Source of the DNA: Salvia splendens
Taxonomy: Eukaryota; Streptophyta; Magnoliopsida; Lamiales; Lamiaceae
Length of the DNA: 64,000 bases
NCBI RefSeq assembly: GCF_004379255.2
Contig: NC_056034.1
Coordinates: forward strand, 436,501-500,500
Direction of reading: 5' to 3'
The translations under genes were made by a program, and so were the position numbers. How positions within the stretch are numbered: position 1 is the stretch's first letter; each line of letters opens with the position of its first letter. The notes beneath the pieces were generated by a model. That model was not told where the DNA came from, ran no database searches, and saw only the letters and a list, made by a program, of their open reading frames with translations. Below are positions 1 to 10,838 of the stretch, piece by piece.

Positions 1-931
1 AATCGTGAATGGATTTAGAAAATGACACACCAATTCGTATTGTCATATGGTAAGTCTATAGTAGGAGTAGTGAATATTTCCTCCTAATTTAGGGTTTATA
101 TGTGATTCGAAATGGATGAATTAGTTTAGGTAAAACGAATTTTTGATTCATTATTTCACCAGAGATGATTTTTTTAAGTTTTGGGGAATTTTCGATATTT
201 TAGAATTATGAATAGAATTAGATTCAAAATTTGACGCACCGATTCATCTCTGGTTTATACTAATATGTGATTTTTTTAGGGTTAATATGTGATTCGAAAT
301 GGATGAATTAGTTTTTTTCATACGAATTTATGATTTATTATTGAATAAATAAAATCAATGCAAGGTTGAGAGACCATTGTGTATATTCCGAGAAAATATA
401 TTCTTGGTTTATAGAGTATGTTTTGCAAAATCTTTGTTTTATCCAAAGAGATCTTGATGTGGGTATGGTGATCAAAGAATCAGAGCTTATTTATAGAGTT
501 ATATACGCCTTATATATGGAATTTTTAGAGCAAACCGTAACTTTTAACTGTAACCATTTTCCCTTGTGCCCTATTTACCGTAACTTTATTCTCTTTAAGA
601 ACTAGGGCTTTTTTTGTGTGTATGTGTGTTACTTGAATAGAATTTAATTAAGAGAGTGAACAATTATCTTTGGAATGAGAATGCCTTGATGATCTTTATT
701 TTGTTGTGGAATGGGCCAGCCAAAACCCAAAGCCAAAATAATGGATTGGCCAATTTATATCAATTAAAACACTTTGGATCTCGATTACATATAGACAATC
801 ACACTTTAACAACTGAAATAATTCTATACCGAAACATCATCAATATAAAAAATTAATACTCAACTTATAATGTTCAAATGACAAATTCATGGCCATAGAA
901 TAATTATATGTGATGAAATACAAAATAAGTA
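1..931. other. Intergenic DNA; copy of the UGT upstream region
   Basis: No gene is recognised here. Bases 1 to about 520 are clearly similar to 5870-6400, the region directly upstream of the minus-strand UGT pseudogene. Shared landmarks are the run aatttagggtttatatgtga (82 on; 6139 on) and the stretch around atatattcttggtttat. Inside the left copy, about 1-150 and 150-325 are themselves partial duplicates, each holding the atatgtgattcgaaatgga block. The likely reading is a tandem UGT duplication whose other coding copy lies left of the window. From 520 to 931 I see only AT-rich sequence. Confidence 0.6.
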
Positions 932-1184
932 CTCCCTCCGTTTCATAGTTGTGGAGTGTCATTTTGTCATTTTAGTATGTTTCATAGTAGTGGAGTCATT
1001 TCTCTTTTTAGTAAAAGTCAACACATTTCTTTTCACTTACTTTACACTCTCTTACTTTACTATCTTCATCTCTCTACCTTTTTCATTTCCTACTTTATTC
1101 TTCTTTTACTTAATCCAATTAACATAATTTTTCTTAATCTCTGTGTCAAAAAGAAGTGTCTCCACTACTATGGAACGGAGGGAG
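932..1184. mobile_element. Stowaway-like MITE
   Basis: The 253-bp element starts ctccctccgtttcatagt and ends actatggaacggagggag, so the two ends are inverted copies. It is flanked by TA on both sides (930-931 and 1185-1186), the target duplication of Tc1/mariner-Stowaway elements. The end sequence CTCCCTCCGT is the usual plant Stowaway terminus. There is no coding capacity, so it needs a transposase supplied elsewhere. Confidence 0.85.
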
Positions 1185-1186
1185 TA

Positions 1187-1206
1187 TATATATATATATA
1201 TATATT
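1187..1206. repeat. TA microsatellite
   Basis: A short run of TA dinucleotides directly after the Stowaway element. It separates that MITE from the next inverted-repeat element. Confidence 0.8.
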
Positions 1207-1575
1207 GTGATCAAGATAGAACCATTCTTAAACGTAGAACCATTCTTAAACGTAGAACCAATGTCAAACGGAGGTCGTTAGATCTTTTAATCCAATGGTG
1301 TTGATTTGCACAGCAACTTCCCATTACAACCAAAACTATTATTAATGGGTGAATGCAGAGAAGTGAAAAAATAAAGCATGCATGGACTCTTCTTCGTTTC
1401 ATTCATTCTTCCATCAACATGTGAGCTTTTTCACATGTTGAGTCCGGAATGTCGTGAAAACATAGTCTAATATGTATGATTTTTAATCTTGACCGTCATT
1501 TTTTCCTCATCCAATGAATAAAATATGTAGAGTTCTAGGTTCTACACTTAAGAATGGTTCTATCTTTAACGCAAC

Positions 1576-1578
<3 letters not shown>
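1207..1578. mobile_element. MITE with ~30-bp terminal inverted repeats
   Basis: The left end reads tcaagatagaaccattctta and the right end, reverse-complemented, reads gttaaagatagaaccattct followed by taagtgtagaacc, so the ends are imperfect inverted repeats. The left end also has a short direct doubling of gtagaaccattcttaaac. The element lies between two TA tracts and contains no plausible coding exon. The superfamily cannot be assigned because its target duplication is hidden in TA repeats. Confidence 0.6.

Positions 1579-1624
<46 letters not shown>
1579..1624. repeat. TA microsatellite
   Basis: About 45 bp of alternating TA between two inverted-repeat elements. TA runs are common insertion sites for these MITEs. 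Confidence 0.9.
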
Positions 1625-1627
<3 letters not shown>

Positions 1628-1804
1628 ATGTATTCATTTCCTTTTCCTATATTTCCTCCTTTTTCCTTCTTAATATCAGCCATTAGATTAGAGAAATGGA
1701 CGGTCAAGATCAACATTGGGTAATTAATCCCGTGTTGCATTATTTGTCCTATTTTGTGCATTATGAGGGTACAATAGTAATCTAATAATGGCTGGAAACC
1801 GCTA

Positions 1805-2352
1805 CGAATAATGCACCACTTGGTCACGAGTAATGCATATAATTGACTATATAATGCACAATATGTGAACTGCAATGCATACGAATAAGATGTACCATGT
1901 TATGATGTTTGGACACACGTTTCTTGTTTCCCCTAAGGGTTTAATAAGCTTAGGGGCTAGGGTATAGTACGTAGACACGTATGTAATCTTCACATGGTAA
2001 CGAGTAATGGATATAATTGACTATATAATGCACAATTTGTGAACTGCAATGCATACGAACAAGATGTGTTGTGTTATGATGTTTGACACACGTTTCTTGT
2101 TTCCCCTAAGGGTTTAATAAGCTTAGGGGCTAGGGTATAGTACGTACGCATTAATAACAAATTATAAAACGATACGAATAATTCACCAAATTGTCACGAG
2201 TAATGGATGTTATTAACTATATAATGCACAATATGTGAACTGCAATGCATACGAATAAGATGTACCATGTTATGATGTTTGACACACGTTTCTTGTTTCC
2301 CCTAAGGGTTTAATAAGCTTAGGGCTAGGGTATAGTACGTAGACATTACTAA
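1805..2352 (+). repeat. Left arm of 1.25-kb palindrome
   Basis: This 548-bp arm pairs with the inverted arm 2506-3054 across a 153-bp spacer. Each arm has three related units of about 155-190 bp, each carrying a block ending at cccctaagggtttaataagc that is itself a small hairpin (CCCCTAAG...CTTAGGGG). By eye the arms differ at only about five positions, for example one missing G near 2322. Such identity implies recent formation or gene conversion. Confidence 0.9.
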
Positions 2353-2505
2353 ATGCACGTATGTAATCTTCAATCCGTTGATTAACCCATATACACAATA
2401 CCTCTAATAATGCATAATATACTGAGATAATGACAATTAACAGTTACATAATGCACTACCTAAACCAAATAATGCACAGACGTATATTCCAATAACAACA
2501 ATTTG

Positions 2506-3054
2506 TTAGTAATGTCTACGTACTATACCCTAGCCCCTAAGCTTATTAAACCCTTAGGGGAAACAAGAAACGTGTGTCAAACATCATAACATGGTACATC
2601 TTATTCGTATGCATTGCAGTTCACATATTGTGCATTATATAGTTAATAACATCCATTACTCGTGACAATTTGATGAATTATTCGTATCGTTTTATAATTT
2701 GTTATTAATGCGTACGTACTATACCCTAGCCCCTAAGCTTATTAAACCCTTAGGGGAAAAAAGAAACGTGTGTCAAACATCATAACACAGCACATCTTGT
2801 TCGTATGCATTGCAGTTCACAAATTGTGCATTATATAGTCAATTATATCCATTACTCGTTACCATGTGAAGATTACATACGTGTCTACGTACTATACCCT
2901 AGCCCCTAAGCTTATTAAACCCTTAGGGGAAACAAGAAACGTGTGTCCAAACATCATAACATGGTACATCTTATTCGTATGCATTGCAGTTCACATATTG
3001 TGCATTATATAGTCAATTATATGCATTACTCGTGACCATGTGGTGCATTATTCG
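2506..3054 (-). repeat. Right arm of 1.25-kb palindrome
   Basis: Reverse complement of 1805-2352, with the three units in mirrored order. The spacer between the arms is 2353-2505. A transcript across this region would fold into a hairpin of roughly 540 bp. Confidence 0.9.
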
Positions 3055-3244
3055 CAGATACTAAAATGTGGCAGTTACTTTTCCGTCAAATGTCAATAAT
3101 AACCCTGTAATGCATACAACCACCTTCTATAATGCAACACGGAACCAGTTTTATAGAATCAATCTGATCCGTTGATGCCTTAGATCTAACGCGTAATATT
3201 AAGAAGGAAAAAGGATCTAAGATGTGAAAAGGAGAATAACGCTC

Positions 3245-3247
<3 letters not shown>

Positions 3248-3294
<47 letters not shown>
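3248..3294. repeat. TA microsatellite
   Basis: A TA tract of about 47 bp lying exactly between the two facing inverted ends (ctcccc and ggggag). Confidence 0.9.
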
Positions 3295-3296
<2 letters not shown>

Positions 3297-3379
3297 GAGC
3301 GTTATTCTCCTATTCATCCCTTAGATCCTTTATTCTTCTTAATATGAGCCGTTAGATCTCATTCATCAACGGTCCAGAT

Positions 3380-3505
3380 GATCTGCATTATTACACTATA
3401 ATGGTGCATTATTAATCGGTGTGCATTATTCAACTGAAAATCTGCATTATTACACTATAATGGTGCATTATTAGTCGGTGTGCATTATTCAACAGAAACT
3501 CTGCA
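3380..3505. repeat. Two-copy tandem repeat, period about 66 bp
   Basis: The unit starting ctgcattattacactataat is repeated almost exactly. Each copy holds three TGCATTATT words. It lies inside the short right-hand part of the composite element. Confidence 0.8.
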
Positions 3506-3614
3506 TTATTAAATGACATGTGGCACTAATCTAACCGTCGGATGACAAAATCGTGGGGCTGAGATCAAGAAGGAAAAAAGAGAAAATATACAAAAAGGAA
3601 ATGAATACATCCCT

Positions 3615-4535
3615 ATATATATATATATATGAATGTAAGGATGTCATATCATTATGGTAAATATTTGTAAAACATAAAACAAATCCCAAACCATTGATTA
3701 TTTCAATCTGATGGCCGATTTTTATGCCATGTGTAATTAGTAATATTACTTATAAATAACGAAAAGGTTAGTTTAGGAATATCCTCAATGCAACGGTTAT
3801 ACACTTCTCATGATTATCTCCCTTCCATGTAGACGTGTATTTCATGGTTGATTTTCTTTGATTTTATTTTGATTTTCTTCCATTTCTTAATCTCCTATGT
3901 ACAGAAAGTCACGCATCTTTATATTATTAGACATGCGGTGGATGGGGCAAAAGAAGGAAAAATGGTGGATGGGGCAAAAGAAGGAAAAATGGCTAGGATG
4001 CTCTAACCATTCCATATATAAGGCATATTGGGAGTGATCAATTACTAACTCATCATTTAATTGCTAACTATAACTAATTTAAGACCATAGGATTTAAAAT
4101 CTTCTTGGCTTATTAATCTCGATATACTCGATAATGCACCCCTATGTAAACAACATTAATAGTATAATCACCAGTGTTATTAATCTCATTATTATAATTT
4201 AAAATCTTCAATCTTTTCGACTCGTGACTCTTGATACCGCAATATACAAATGAAACATACTGGGAAAATTATTATAAGTTGATTCGGTTATCTATTTTAT
4301 GATTTTGTTCTAGAACAATTAGCTCTCATACTTTGTGTCCTTTTGTGTCCTTAGTTTATCGATGTGGTACATTTTTACATGAATATTTTCAGGTAGACAT
4401 AAAAAAATGGACGGATAAACTATTTTTCAACTTAAATATTACGCGAAAAATAATGATTTGTACCTCAAATCGGTCATAAAATATAATCGTTATGATTAAT
4501 TTAATCAAATTATACGTTCGTTACAAAATTAAATT
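3615..4535. other. Intergenic DNA with inverted-duplicated MITE fragment
   Basis: No gene is seen. A 29-bp unit (ggtggatggggcaaaagaag plus gaaaaatgg) is tandemly doubled at about 3936-3992. Bases 3925-4110 are an inverted copy of 6920-7100 and contain one end (gggagtgatcaattactaac, near 4029) of the 607-bp MITE described at 6401 and 20321. The rest is AT-rich sequence downstream of the UGT pseudogene. Confidence 0.6.
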
Positions 4536-5815
4536 TTACAACCTGCTAATAAAGAAGTAACCAAAAATCAGTAAGTCATTGGTCTTGTTCTTCTTGTTGC
4601 TCTCGCAAAGCTTGACAAGCACTTGAACAACCTCCTCAATCTCTTGATCCACTTTCACTTGGAGCTTCTCACTCATTGACACAGCACTCCTCCTCACGCC
4701 CTCATCGGCCACCACGCTGCGTATGACCGCGGCCACCGCCTCCCTCTCAAGCATCCCACGGACCACCTCCACACCCACACCAATTTGCTCCACCAACCTA
4801 TCATTGAGCGGTTGGTCTAGATGCATAGGCATAGCTATAATAGGCACACCAAATTTCATGCTCTCCATCATTGAGCTACAACCACAATGGCTCACAAAAC
4901 CAACCACACTCTCATGCCCTAAAATCTGAGCCTGTGGAGCCCACCCCTCCACCACCAAACCCCTACCCTCAACCCTCTCAAGAAACCCTAGTGGCAAGGA
5001 ATCTTCTAGAACAATCTTGTTATCCTCCAAACCTATGAAGTTGAAGTTGGAAAGCTACAAACCATGAGCAAGCTCTAAAATATCTTCCTTAGTAAGAAAA
5101 TACTCACTCCCAAAAGAGACAAAAACAGTAGACCTTTTCTCCTTTTTTGTCTAACCATTGGATCAATTCATGGCTACCATTAATGCTAGTAGCTTCTTGG
5201 ACTAGGGCACCAACACCAACAACTTTCTTCCCTAACAAATCAGCCAAAATAGTCAATATACTTTGACTCAATCTCCCTAAAACCCTTGATAAAAACGACG
5301 CCGTTTGACAAGCCAACCCCGTCAAAGACGTCCCTCCTCACTCTCTCGCCGGCCGCGAGCGCGGGGAGCTCATAATCCCGGTAGTAGATCTCGGGAAAGG
5401 GGAAGGAGGCGGCCGGCTTGGAGAAGCAGTGGAAGAGGTAGGCCATCATGGTGGCGCTGCTGGCGATGAACTCCACGGCGGGGACGCCGAGGGAGACCGC
5501 CCATGGCTGGAAGAAATCGTAGACGAGGAGGTCGGGGCGGATTTGGGCGAGGACGCGGCGGAGCTCAGGCGCGGCCGTGTCGAGCGTGTGCTTGAGGCGG
5601 GGCGGGAGGCCGTTGGTGGTGTGGAGGTGGTGGGGGAGGTGCGTTTCGGGGAGGTGGAGCTGGACGATGCGGATGGAGGTGCCGATATTGTTCTCGATGG
5701 ACTTGAAGTTGGCGGCGGTGGAGCAGAGGTGGACGGTGAAGTTGCGGCGGGAGAGGTAGGAGGAGATGTGGGCGTGGGCGAGCCATGGGAACATTAGAAT
5801 GTGTAGAGAATTCAT
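4536..5815 (-). pseudogene. UDP-glycosyltransferase pseudogene, UGT94-like
   Basis: A family-1 plant UGT, which would move a sugar from a UDP-sugar to a small molecule or to a sugar already attached to one. The N-terminal part (ATG at 5815, residues HILMFPWLAHAHIS) and the C-terminal PSPG box (GWAPQAQILGHES...HCG) are clear. The wording, including FLERVEGRGLVVEGWAPQ and PMHLDQP, is closest to the UGT94 sugar-sugar transferases. It is broken by a one-base frameshift near 5245 (after KYIDYF), another near 5133 (after KKGEK), and an in-frame TAG near 5055 where a glutamate codon is expected. The PSPG box reads HCGCSS instead of HCGWNS. About nine residues seem missing after AHIS, and residues are missing before the PSPG region. 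It has no introns. A sequencing error could explain one lesion but hardly all. Confidence 0.88.
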
Positions 5816-6400
5816 GTGCAATTCCTTCTAAAATGATACTGATAATGCCATTTTTATAATGGAATTTTCATAATTAGGGTTTATCGAAGAGTTAGAGACG
5901 GGCTAGCCGAAAATCAAAGCTTATCATAATCCGATGGTGATTTAGAATATCTTTTTAGAATTAAGCTAGCATAATATTTCACCATAAACTTTTTTTTTAA
6001 ATGTTTTAATGTGAGGGTCACAAATATTTGGGAATTTTTTTCATATTTTAGAATCATGAATTGATTTAGAATCAAATCACTTGTCAAAAAAATGGAACAC
6101 CAACTTTGCACGTCTATATTACTGAATATTTTCTCCCAATTTAGGGTTTATATGTGATTCGAATGGAAATGATTTGGATGGGATTTGGGGGATGTATTGA
6201 TAAATTAGTATTTGTCACACGAATTAGTGATTCTTTATTGGATAAATAAAATCAGTGGTTGAGAAACCATTTTGTATATCCCAAGCAAATATATTCTTGG
6301 CTTATCGAGTATATTTTGCAAAATATTTGTTTTTTACGAAGAGATATTGACGTGGATATGGTGAACGATTCAGTTTATTTATATACTTATATATGTTTTG
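5816..6400. other. Upstream region of UGT pseudogene
   Basis: Sequence 5-prime of the minus-strand UGT. From about 5870 to 6400 it is related to window bases 1-520, so it belongs to a duplicated block that probably held the promoter. No other coding exon is visible. Confidence 0.6.
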
Positions 6401-7007
6401 GTGAAGCGTTATATTGCTAATTCAATACTTAATTACTAACTATAATTAAATAATAGTCATTATATATTCAAATCAAGGGCCTAGAAGAAGTCAATAAGGA
6501 TATTAAGGTCAATTTACAATAAATTATTTGTAATTAACTTTTGAAAAATATTCCATAACTTTAAAACGTATATAACTTTCTCGATTTAAATTATTTTTTT
6601 GCACAACATATATCAAATTAAAGATAATTTCATAAGGATTCTAACGAGATCTCACTTACATATGTTCTGATGTCAAAATTTGAAAAAAAATTCAAAAAAT
6701 TTCATAAATTTCGTTAACAGTTTTATATCAATACATGACAAATAATATGTCAATACAATGCTTGTACAATGTCAATATGAAATTGTATTGACATTGTCAT
6801 GTCTTTGTGTTGATGTATTTCATACACTGTATTGACATTGTGTTTCTAAACTCTAAATTTGATAATTGCTATTATCTTTTTAATATTAAAAAATAAAAAA
6901 TGAAATTACACATGACAAATTGTAGACCACAAGATTTCTAAAATCCTATGGTCTTAAATTAGTTGTAGTTAGCAATTAAATGATGAGTTAGCAATTGATC
7001 ACTACCC
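6401..7007 (-). mobile_element. MITE family member, 607 bp (copy 1)
   Basis: This copy matches 20321-20927 in opposite orientation and equal length. Its ends carry the same words: gttatattgctaattcaata on the left and gagttagcaattgatcacta on the right. The interior has repeated caatgtcaatatgaa-type words. A fragment of the family lies at 4029-4110. Target duplications are not clear. There is no ORF with transposase features. Confidence 0.7.
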
Positions 7008-8428
7008 ATATATGCCTAATATATGAAATGGTTAGAGCATCCATAACTGTAGCCATTTTTCCTTCTATTGCCCCATTCACCGCATGTCTAATAATAACTT
7101 TATTTTTTTCAATTTATTCAATTAAAGTATTGAAAAATAAACAAAAGAAACAATAATCTAGTCGGAGAAAGTGCATAGATTTTTCTTCCTCCAAATTTAC
7201 TTTCTGTCTTCTTTTTTTTAATAATAACTCCATTTATTTACATTTTTCAGATTTTTTGTAAATTTTTATTCTCTTTAAAATAATATTGATTCACTTTTAA
7301 TTTATCAAACCCATTTTTCTGCGCAAGAAATTTCTGCGATGCTTCTCCAGCATAGGCCAACTTAAGGTATATATGGGCCAACCCAAACCCAAAATATTGG
7401 ATCGAGCCGATCCAAACCCACTGCTTTACCATTATAACTTGGGCCTTTCAACATAGTTATTTGAGCAAAAAAGAAAAAAGAAATACTACTAGCAGTATCA
7501 TTTTGGACAATAATTTGTAAAGCTTTATGAATTTAATCTATTAAGTACTATTATTTATAAGACATTTTTAGATTTAATATCTATCTTTTTTCTGTTACTC
7601 TTCTTATGTGTTAATATTTAATTCCATTAAACAATTGAAAGATTATACAACGGAATGATTTTTAAAATGCAAGATAAGAGGAATTAAATCTGCTAATTAG
7701 AAGGATCATATTTCATTTGTTTTGTTTGAAATTCTTCCAAGCGCTCCAGTTGTTCGATGAAATGCTAAGCAGAGCGCTACCTAAATCAATATCTTAATAA
7801 GCTATTTATGTTGAAAAAATATAAACAAGGGAATTAAAATTATACGGTGGTGGATTGGAGGAACACATTTCAGTATAAATATTTTTAACATTTTGAGATT
7901 GGCGTTAACATAAATTTTGGTCATTTACAAACTAAGGTTACTAACACACTAATTTGAATTGGCAGGTAAATATAAAGTAGGAGTACTACAAAGAAGAGAG
8001 CATAAGTTCCTCAAAAGCAAAAAAAAAGGAAAAAAAAATAAAAAATAAAAAGAAAAAGGAAAAAGAGAAGATGCCATTCTTCTGATTACTTTGAATAAAA
8101 TATTTATTAGTGCATTTAAATTTTTAATTAAAAAAACTATGCCAAAAAAACTACTGGTTTGACTCAACTCATTAGTTCCTCAATCTTTGAATGATCTAAG
8201 GTAAAAGTACACGACAAACACAAAAGAAAAAGGAGATTCTTTGAGTAATTTAGTGATACATATATCCTTTGCCAACATTACAAGTTTGTATTATTATATT
8301 GTCTGCCTAATTTGAAAAACTCAAAGCACCAAAATCCCCCCAAGATTTGTCATTATATATATAAGTACTTGCCAATTGTATACTAACACACACAACGAAT
8401 AAACATTCCAAATTGAATTGAAAGAGAA
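7008..8428. other. Intergenic, AT-rich
   Basis: Bases 7008-7100 are the inverted partner of 3925-4028. The rest is AT-rich with no convincing coding exon. A purine-rich stretch at 8016-8069 (A/G) gives spurious low-complexity ORFs. Confidence 0.5.
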
Positions 8429-9570
8429 ATGAGTGAGATTGACGAGGAGGAGGAGGAGAAGGAGATTTGCAGTTATGTTACGCATCTTGAGCGCGCCTTC
8501 AACAAGCCGCCTCGCACGACTAGGTACGTATATATATGTCTTATTTCTATGTTACGAATATAGCATGTAGTACTTGTCTTTGTTGTGTAGCTAATAGCCC
8601 GAGTCACTATTTTCATGCAATTTAAGAGAATTTTTGTTAGTTAAAGATCAATTTTGTTTGTGAGAGAGAAAATACAATAACGATGTATGTTTGCAACAGA
8701 GTAAATGGGTGGAATGAGAAAGACATGTTCCGGCTTCCAACAAATGAGGTGGTTGAGGAACTAAATAGAGCCTTCGTCATGATAGAAATAATTTCCTTCA
8801 ACACGCAACTCACCCACAACAACCCCTTAGCGCCAACCACCAGCCGCGGATGGGACAAGCGCCACCAGAATGGAAATGCATCCCAAGAGCTGGATGTATC
8901 ACTGTCGCACATGCAATCTATACTTGCACCCAAAATCCCAAGAGCTAGATGTATCATTGTCACCAATGCGGTCTATGTATACTTCCATCCAAGATCCCAG
9001 GAGATGGATGTATCATTGTCGCCAATGCGATCTATGCTTCCATAGAAAGGCAAGTATAGAAAACATCAAATTGGGGAAGAATGTTTGAATTCCGCACACT
9101 CTCACCTATCAACTTCTCGCCACAAAACGGGTGTTGCGGCGTTTGTGCTAGGGAATCATGCAACTTCTTCATTTGTCTCGACAATTGCCCTAAAAATGGT
9201 CGAGTATAGGGGTGAGCAGAATATCCGTGCTCTAAATAATTGAACAATGTATGCCATCAAGAATCATGCAACTTCTTCATTTGTTTCGACAATTGCCCTA
9301 AAATGGTCAAATATAGGGGTGAGCAGAATATCCGTACTCTAAATAATCGAACAATGTATGTCATCAAGAATCATGCAACTTCTTCATTTGTTTTGACAAT
9401 TGCCCTAAAAATGGTCAAATACAGGGATGAGCAGAATATATGTGCTCTAAATAACTGAACAATGTTTGTCATCCAGAATCATGCAACTTCTTCATTTGCC
9501 TCCACAATTGCCCTTAAAATGGCTAAATATAGGGGTGAGAGGAATATTCCTACTCCAAATAATTGAAGAG
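8429..9570 (+). pseudogene. Decayed DC1 (C1-like) domain gene
   Basis: A possible first exon runs 8429-8523 (starts MSEIDEEEEE, donor GTACGT) and could join an acceptor near 8692, but that join is uncertain. At 8879-9045 three tandem units of about 57-60 bp encode the second half of a plant DC1 zinc motif, W-M-Y-H-C-R-x-C-x-L-x-x-H-P. The first and third units read SWMYHCRTCNLYLHPK and RWMYHCRQCDLCFHRK, while the middle one is in another frame. After 9130 a CGVCARESCNFFICLDNC-like segment follows and is repeated. DC1 proteins are cysteine/histidine-rich plant proteins, often in stress responses. Frames change between units and stops intervene, so this is not a working gene. Confidence 0.6.
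9153..9570 (+). repeat. Four-copy tandem repeat, period about 108 bp
   Basis: The unit starting gaatcatgcaacttcttcat begins at 9153, 9261, 9368 and 9476. Each unit continues through an attgccctaaaa block and ends in a ctaaataattgaacaatgt block. In one frame each unit encodes a C-N-F-F-I-C-x-D-N-C-like piece of a DC1 motif, so the array arose by local duplication within the decaying DC1 gene. Confidence 0.85.
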
Positions 9571-10501
9571 AACTAAATCAAAGTATTAATTGGTTCGTAT
9601 TTTTTTGGATTTTCAGATTGGATCAATTTACTTTCCTTCAGAGTTTGGATTTTTGGTTCGATTGGCATTGGTTTTCTTATTGTATCAGTACCACCTTTTG
9701 TGTGTTATATTTTAAATTCAATAAAGGAAATCTATTATTTATGTATTTTTCATTAAGAATATAATGCATGTATACAGTTTACTTGGAATTTACAGAGGAG
9801 TGTGTGCTCTGTATATAATCTCTTAATCCCAATAGTTTTTGCTTACTTAGCCAATTTTATGGATTTATTTATTGTATTTCTCTCTGATCACTAAAAATTC
9901 TAAAATTTGGGAATTCATGATAAATCGAATCGGGCCATTGGGAAGTATAGGCCCGCTATAAAGTAGACCTTTCGGGTTGCCCACGAAGGTCTATATACAA
10001 AATATTGGACAGGGCCAATCCAAGCCCAAACCAACTTCAAAATCATATCATGCAATAAAAAATATTGTTTTATACATAAAAACATTCTCATAATAAGGCA
10101 GTTCTAAACATAATAAAATGTAACCATTTGAAAGGAATTATGATATTCATTGAAAATCAATCAGTCATGATTTTATGGATTAAAACAAACAAAAAAAGAA
10201 GCGCCTTCCCTAGTTGACATATACTAGTAATATTTTTAACAACTGTATATGATATGCTACAATTATAACACAGCATGATTAAGCAACCCAAAAAATGATT
10301 GCAATTATTTAAACCCAATAGTAACGACTCATTAGAGGATTTAATCAATCGTTAACCAACATAAATACTTAAATCACATAGATGGATTTGTAACCTAATA
10401 AAATAAATGAACCAACTAATAATTAATTGACAACTTAGAACATCTGTAAAAAATCCCCATGGAAGAATATGAAAATTGATATGGTATGATAGTACTATTA
10501 T
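9571..10501. other. Intergenic, AT-rich
   Basis: I see no gene, RNA gene or clear transposon end in this stretch. Bases 10493-10501 (tactattat) form the left target duplication of the next element. Confidence 0.5.
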
Positions 10502-10829
10502 GAGTGAACTACAAAACTGGTACCCAAAAAATAGAATTTGCACATTTTTAGTACTCAACATTTACAAAATACAATTTTAGTCAAAAAATTTCATAAATCT
10601 CAAATTCACTATTTTACTCTTTAACTCTTGAGGGTATATTTGTCTATTTAGTTTGATTTGAGGATCAAACTTGTGATTTTTGAATTTATGAAAATGAAGA
10701 AATTTTTTGAGATAAATTATCTGAAAAATAATTATGAAAATGAACAAGTTTTTTTAAATGTGAACCAAAACATACTTTTAAGACCAAAAGTAAACCTTAT
10801 TTTCTGGGTACTAGTTTTGTAGTTCACTC
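10502..10829. mobile_element. Mutator-like MITE, 328 bp
   Basis: The left end gagtgaactacaaaactggt is matched by the reverse complement of the right end (gagtgaactacaaaactagt). Flanks are tactattat (10493-10501) and tactattaa (10830-10838), a 9-bp target duplication with one mismatch, as expected for Mutator-type insertion. There is no transposase. The sequence just inside the right end (ccaaaacatacttttaagac at about 10766) recurs outside the element at about 10877. Confidence 0.7.
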
Positions 10830-10838
10830 TACTATTAA

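Larger units (their letters stand above)
1625..3614. mobile_element. Foldback-type composite element with palindromic core
   Basis: The outer ends are inverted copies: gggatgtattcatttccttt at 1625 and aaaggaaatgaatacatccc at the right end, with similarity continuing about 55 bp inward. A second inverted pair lies inside: ggagaataacgctcccc at about 3231-3247 facing gggagcgttattctcc at 3295-3310, separated by a TA tract. The layout is therefore end A, body, end B, TA tract, end B inverted, short body, end A inverted, as if two related elements sit head to head. The body is full of TAATGCA or TGCATTA words, which may be subterminal binding repeats. It has no ORF with transposase features and lies in TA repeats on both sides. 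Confidence 0.6.

Noticed and set aside
1507..1875. ORFs on both strands across the TA tract
   Set aside because: Their length comes from tandem Tyr-Ile codons in the TA microsatellite and no protein motif is present.
5429..5797. Long plus-strand ORF opposite the UGT pseudogene
   Set aside because: It is a GC-rich antisense shadow of the UGT N-terminal coding sequence with low-complexity Gly/Val/Glu content.
9240..9458. 72-aa ORF in the 108-bp tandem repeats
   Set aside because: The repeat itself keeps the frame open. It is part of the decayed DC1 region, not a separate gene.
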